Assembly (NCBI GenBank): GCA_947846985.1
Contig: CANTUZ010000001.1
Location: 190,511,455-190,575,454, forward strand
DNA length: 64,000 nt
Direction of reading: 5' to 3'
DNA from: Fratercula arctica
Lineage: Eukaryota; Chordata; Aves; Charadriiformes; Alcidae
Below the pieces are notes generated by a model. It searched no databases, was not told where the DNA came from, and worked only from the letters and a program-made list of their open reading frames with translations. Of this stretch, positions 62,240 through 64,000 are shown piece by piece (the stretch's first letter is position 1; each line of letters starts with the position of its first letter). Made by a program: the position numbers and the translations under genes.

Positions 62240-62760
62240 TTACGAAATCTCAGGCACTTTTATTGACAGATAACCTTTCTTCACAGATCACAATTTTATC
62301 TCTTGTTAATTTATCACTAAACACATGCTGGACTGTACAGCATTTGGAAAATATTTATTTTAAAAATAGTAGATCAACATTGTAAAGGAAAATTGTACAG
62401 AAATTGAACATTGTGCAGGTAAAGTAGCATACAACAGCCTCCAAACACACAAGGCAAAAGTATTAAGGAATAACACTGACAAAGACTTCAATAATTGTTA
62501 AAAAACATACATCATCAAATCAACTTTGCAGAGACAAAAAACTAAGCTGGTAACGGAAGTTATGAATTATCACTGATAGCTGCAAAGTGAACTGAAATCT
62601 GTGCAGACCTGGCCCCTGGGATATATCCTCAGCCTCGGGAGCTCTGGGGCAGCAGGGTGTCACCATCAGGGCAGCTGGCATCCTCCTGGGGGCTGCCAAT
62701 GGCGGGGCAGAAGGGGGGGGCAGCAATAGACTTCTGGGCATCTAAGGGGTCACTAGAAGC
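62240..62760 (-). CDS. Candidate 3'-terminal exon (C-terminal 43 codons plus 3'UTR), gene unknown
   Basis: On the minus strand, a TAG|GC acceptor-like site at 62,761 begins a 132-nt open segment ending in TGA at 62,629-62,631. It would encode 43 residues, including ASSDPLDAQKS, then GSPQEDASCPDGDTLLPQ, ending SSRG. The segment is G+C-rich and protein-like in an AT-rich setting. An AT-rich 3'UTR-like stretch follows, containing TTTTTAAAATAAATATTTTCC (21 bases in genomic order, spanning 62,339-62,359 region) and closing with AATAAA at 62,259-62,264 and a T-rich element just after, so cleavage would fall near 62,240. The acceptor lacks a strong pyrimidine tract. A second acceptor with a better tract (ending CCATTGGCAG) lies at about 62,690 inside the segment. 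Coding, or the last exon of a non-coding RNA, are both possible. Confidence 0.35.
62259..62264 (-). terminator. Polyadenylation signal AATAAA (minus strand)
   Basis: The minus strand reads TCAATAAAAGTGCCTGAG and then a T-rich CCTTTTTTATTGTT about 25-35 bp on, which is the usual signal plus downstream element. A second AATAAA lies about 90 bp upstream at 62,348-62,357. Confidence 0.45.
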
Positions 62761-63417
62761 CTACCTGTCCTGCCAGCAACTGCACGTAACATACGACAGT
62801 CTTTTGATAGTTGTAATGAATATGGTAATGAAACTGTTGTAATGAAACTGGCTTGGTGTCTACACCTAGTCAAAAAGTTGTAAGATGCAGGGTATAAAGA
62901 TTTTTTTTCCCGCTACACCTTCCCTAAGCTGCTGTGCTGCGTTGGTCCTCAGCGCGCCCTCGGGCTATAGGCTGGTTGACTTTAAACAAGCAAAAGTCTT
63001 GCAGTAAACAAACATAGATGTTTCATTTTAAAAGTATATAAGAGGATTTGCACTGAAAGATTGATCTGACTCTCTGATTGTAGTAATAGAACAGCCAAGA
63101 AGCTTTTTCCAGGGTTCACTTGTTTTGTGGTTTCTGGTAATCTAAAAGCACATCTTCCGAAAGAAAAGTGAAAGCATATTAAATATAGCACAGCCATAGA
63201 AAAGGAGAACAATGACCTGGCACATCTTCCCTAATGAAATACATGCAAAGGCTCCATTTAATTCAGCAGGAATGGGACCAAAAATAAATAGTAAGTCATA
63301 AATATTACTTATGTACTAATACAGTAGACTAATTAGACTCAGCTGAGACAAAGAAAAACCACACCACTTTATATGAAAATTATGCATGAATCAATTTACA
63401 AATAGTTAATGTAGTCA
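62761..63417. other. Non-coding; intron if the flanking exon candidates are real
   Basis: It holds a short G+C-rich block near 62,910-62,970 and otherwise AT-rich sequence. No repeat recognised. Confidence 0.4.
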
Positions 63418-63717
63418 TCATATATTAATCTTAAAATAATTGCAGACACATTTCCACCATTCATCACAATACTCACAAACTCCGGACAAAGCAACGACTA
63501 TAATAGCAATGTATGAAGAGCACGTTTTCTGCTGGCAGTCAGCATGGTGCTCTATGCCTGCAGTCAGAGCCAAATCCACCCACTGGGTACCCAGAGAGCC
63601 ATCCGTTTTGAAATTCTCTTTTTCCTCCATTTCAACGGTCTCAGGTGAGGAAGTTCTAGCAATACTGATCTCCGCACTGCAGAGTTCTTCATTTTGACTT
63701 AAAAGGTTCTTAAAAGC
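63418..63717 (-). CDS. Candidate exon of an unidentified minus-strand gene
   Basis: The minus strand has a branch-point-like GCTAAC, a T/A-rich tract and AAAG| at 63,718. A 99-codon frame follows, ending in TGA at 63,418-63,420. It reads KNLLSQNEELCSAEIS, then SSPETVEMEEKENFKTDG and SLGTQWVDLALTAG, then a hydrophobic SSYIAIIVVALSGV. The first 45 residues look like a polar, acidic, cytoplasmic-type segment. Donor-like sites are weak: TGG|GTGGAT (phase 0, compatible with the 62,760 acceptor) and TTT|GTGAGT (phase 1, incompatible with that reading). If TGG|GTGGAT is used, the exon spans about 63,587-63,717. If none is used, this would itself be a terminal exon. No family recognised. Confidence 0.27.
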   Translation of the reverse strand, partial: AFKNLLSQNEELCSAEISIARTSSPETVEMEEKENFKTDGSLGTQWVDLALTAGIEHHADCQQKTCSSYIAIIVVALSGVCEYCDEWWKCVCNYFKINI

Positions 63718-64000
63718 TTTAAAAATAAGTTAGCAATAATAATAAGAAGTCAGCTCAAGGATTATGTCTGACCCATTCTTTAAGCTTTTAGCAAAACAAC
63801 AGAAAAAAAATCCTGACGAAACCCTACATTCCCACTACTACCAACTCCTTTATTCATAACTGGTTTACTTCCAGGATAGTCTCTCAAAAACCTCGTGCTT
63901 GTTTGTTTCATTTCGTTTCATTAATACTGGTCACTGAAAGTCAGTTTATAATTCTGCATTTCATTTTGATGACTAATAAATACACATGGCCCAACAGATG
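63718..64000. other. Non-coding; polypyrimidine or intron-like
   Basis: AT-rich, without an open frame of note. It would be the intron before the 63,717 exon candidate. Confidence 0.4.

Noticed and set aside
1..64000. Bacterial, phage, CRISPR or tRNA/rRNA features
   Set aside because: No operon-like gene packing, no spaced direct repeats, no cloverleaf or rRNA blocks recognised; CR1 elements place the DNA in a bird genome.

Overview
This is vertebrate nuclear DNA and almost certainly from a bird. The dominant identifiable repeats are 5'-truncated CR1 LINEs ending in the avian ATTCTATG-type 3' tail. They occur at low density in AT-rich, otherwise unique sequence. No bacterial-type genes, rRNA or CRISPR arrays are visible, and I recognised no tRNA by eye. 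Nearly all open frames are short and look like chance.

Layout. The first 1 kb holds a decayed minus-strand coding relic that reads, across a frameshift, like a Myb/SANT-like (trihelix) DNA-binding domain, then a short acidic coding-like stretch on the plus strand, then a CR1 fragment. From about 1.4 to 48 kb the sequence is intronic or intergenic in character. It carries several CR1 copies (20.5, 28.9, 43.0, 45.6 kb), older CR1-like relics (4.4, 23.4, 24.2 kb), simple repeats and a few small hairpins. At 48.0-48.6 kb a minus-strand frame of 171 codons with one internal TGA could encode a soluble N-terminus plus two hydrophobic segments. An A-rich stretch about 190 bp past its stop suggests a retrocopy, family unknown.

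The clearest mobile-element story is at 55.2-57.25 kb. A 720-bp solo LTR (TG...CA ends, TATA box, AATAAA) is bracketed by a 5-bp duplication, AATGG, and sits inside a minus-strand CR1. A plus-strand CR1 follows, and its 3' tail runs directly into about 240 bp of pure (CCCTT)n.

The right end is the best candidate for part of a real gene, read on the minus strand from beyond 64 kb. A G+C-rich 43-codon open segment at 62,629-62,760 has an acceptor-like TAG before it and is followed by an AT-rich 3'UTR-like stretch with AATAAA at 62,259-62,264. A possible upstream exon lies at 63,418-63,717. I could not name this gene. No complete protein-coding gene is demonstrable in the window.
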